Positions 63,676 through 64,000 of a stretch of 64,000 nt of DNA are shown here, piece by piece. Position numbers and translations under genes: made by a program. The stretch is from a virus. The DNA is taken from positions 62,001 through 126,000 of IMG/VR virus record IMGVR_UViG_3300032050_000019; one strand, 5' to 3'. Under the pieces are notes generated by a model. That model had not been told where the DNA came from, made no database searches, and worked only from the letters and a program-made list of their open reading frames with translations. Each line of letters starts with the position of its first letter. The first letter of the stretch is position 1.

Positions 63676-64000
63676 TGAAAAATGCTTCAAGATATCAACT
63701 ATTAGGTTGATAATGAAGGATTTATTGAGTGGAGATTCCGCTAAAGCCGTATTAAAACTAACGGAAGAACATTTGAATGAATGTGAAATCAAGTCTGTAT
63801 ACAAAGACAGCATCATCAACAAGCAACTGATTAAAATCGATAACCTCAGCGGAATTATTAGTGATGAAAGAACGAAATACGGTATTTTAGAAGATCACAC
63901 AAAAAAACTTGAGACATCATTAAAAGTTCAAAAGTTGAAAAACAAATGGACTTTTGTTTCCGGTGGTATATTAGTTTTAGTTCTTGGGGTACTTAGCATT
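63593..64000 (+). CDS. Exported spanin-partner candidate, cut by window end
   Basis: The frame is open from ATG 63593 to the window end, 136 codons, starting inside the previous gene in another frame. Residues 1-20 are a signal peptide (MKKLLVLILLTGLRLTSFSQ) of Bacteroidota style. A charged helical body follows (SAKAVLKLTEEHLNECEIK, LEDHTKKLETSLKVQKLK). Near the end is a hydrophobic helix (TFVSGGILVLVLGVLSI). No lipobox Cys is seen, so it is not a classical Rz1 lipoprotein. Both genes may form the lysis complex that joins the membranes. Confidence 0.7.
   Translation, partial: MKKLLVLILLTGLRLTSFSQTDTGIDNDEKCFKISTIRLIMKDLLSGDSAKAVLKLTEEHLNECEIKSVYKDSIINKQLIKIDNLSGIISDERTKYGILEDHTKKLETSLKVQKLKNKWTFVSGGILVLVLGVLSI

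Noticed and set aside
1-64000. Stop-codon reassignment, as in some gut phages
   Set aside because: TAA, TAG (21018-21020, 24280-24282) and TGA (57980-57982, 58795-58797) all end genes at sensible places.

Overview
The window is a 64 kb piece of a large, AT-rich genome of a T4-like contractile-tailed phage. Nearly every gene lies on the plus strand, packed with 0-30 nt gaps or short overlaps. Recognisable T4-type parts are the tail sheath, tail tube, gp15-like terminator, gp25 and gp6 baseplate wedges, gp53, a gp32-like single-strand binding protein, UvsX, the RNase H-type 5' exonuclease, gp41 helicase, primase, and the gp47/gp46 (Mre11/Rad50-type) pair. The host is probably a member of the Bacteroidota. 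Starts are preceded by A/T-rich sequence and almost never by Shine-Dalgarno sites, one tail protein carries a SprB-type repeat (a Bacteroidota adhesin module), and the last gene has a signal peptide ending in FSQ. TAA, TAG and TGA are all used as stops, so the code is standard. I see no tRNA, integrase, transposase, intron or CRISPR array.

Layout. 1-3.4 kb: a divergent SNF2-type helicase (minus strand, cut by the window edge), a gp14-like neck candidate, a gp15-like tail terminator and a tiny minus-strand ribbon-helix-helix candidate. 3.4-22.3 kb: sheath, tube, a gp26-like hub protein, tape measure candidate, two giant hub/tube proteins flanking a gp53-like LysM protein, and a ferritin-like protein. 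22.3-29.3 kb: the DNA metabolism block, gp32-like, UvsX, 5' exonuclease, an unknown 143-aa protein, gp41 helicase, a B12-dependent ribonucleotide reductase and a DUF5522-like Cys protein. 29.4-55.4 kb: baseplate wedge and tail fibre region with very large proteins that carry adhesin-like modules (SprB, PKD-like, PA14-like pairs, propeller-like, leucine-rich-repeat-like 22-mers, Pro-Thr linkers). 55.4-62.6 kb: RuvC-like resolvase, a small-RNA candidate, primase, RecB-type nuclease, gp47, three unusual small genes and gp46. 62.6-64 kb: ClpP protease and an overlapping spanin-like pair that runs off the end.

Regulation. The octamer TATTTATW recurs 4-52 nt upstream of many structural and lysis genes and is missing in front of most replication genes. 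I read it as a candidate late promoter element. Six intrinsic terminators separate transcription units. The one long gene-free stretch (6378-6754) holds a terminator, a 14-bp palindrome matching the bacterial parS consensus, and a CTAG-rich array of degenerate repeats. It is the least explained DNA in the window.
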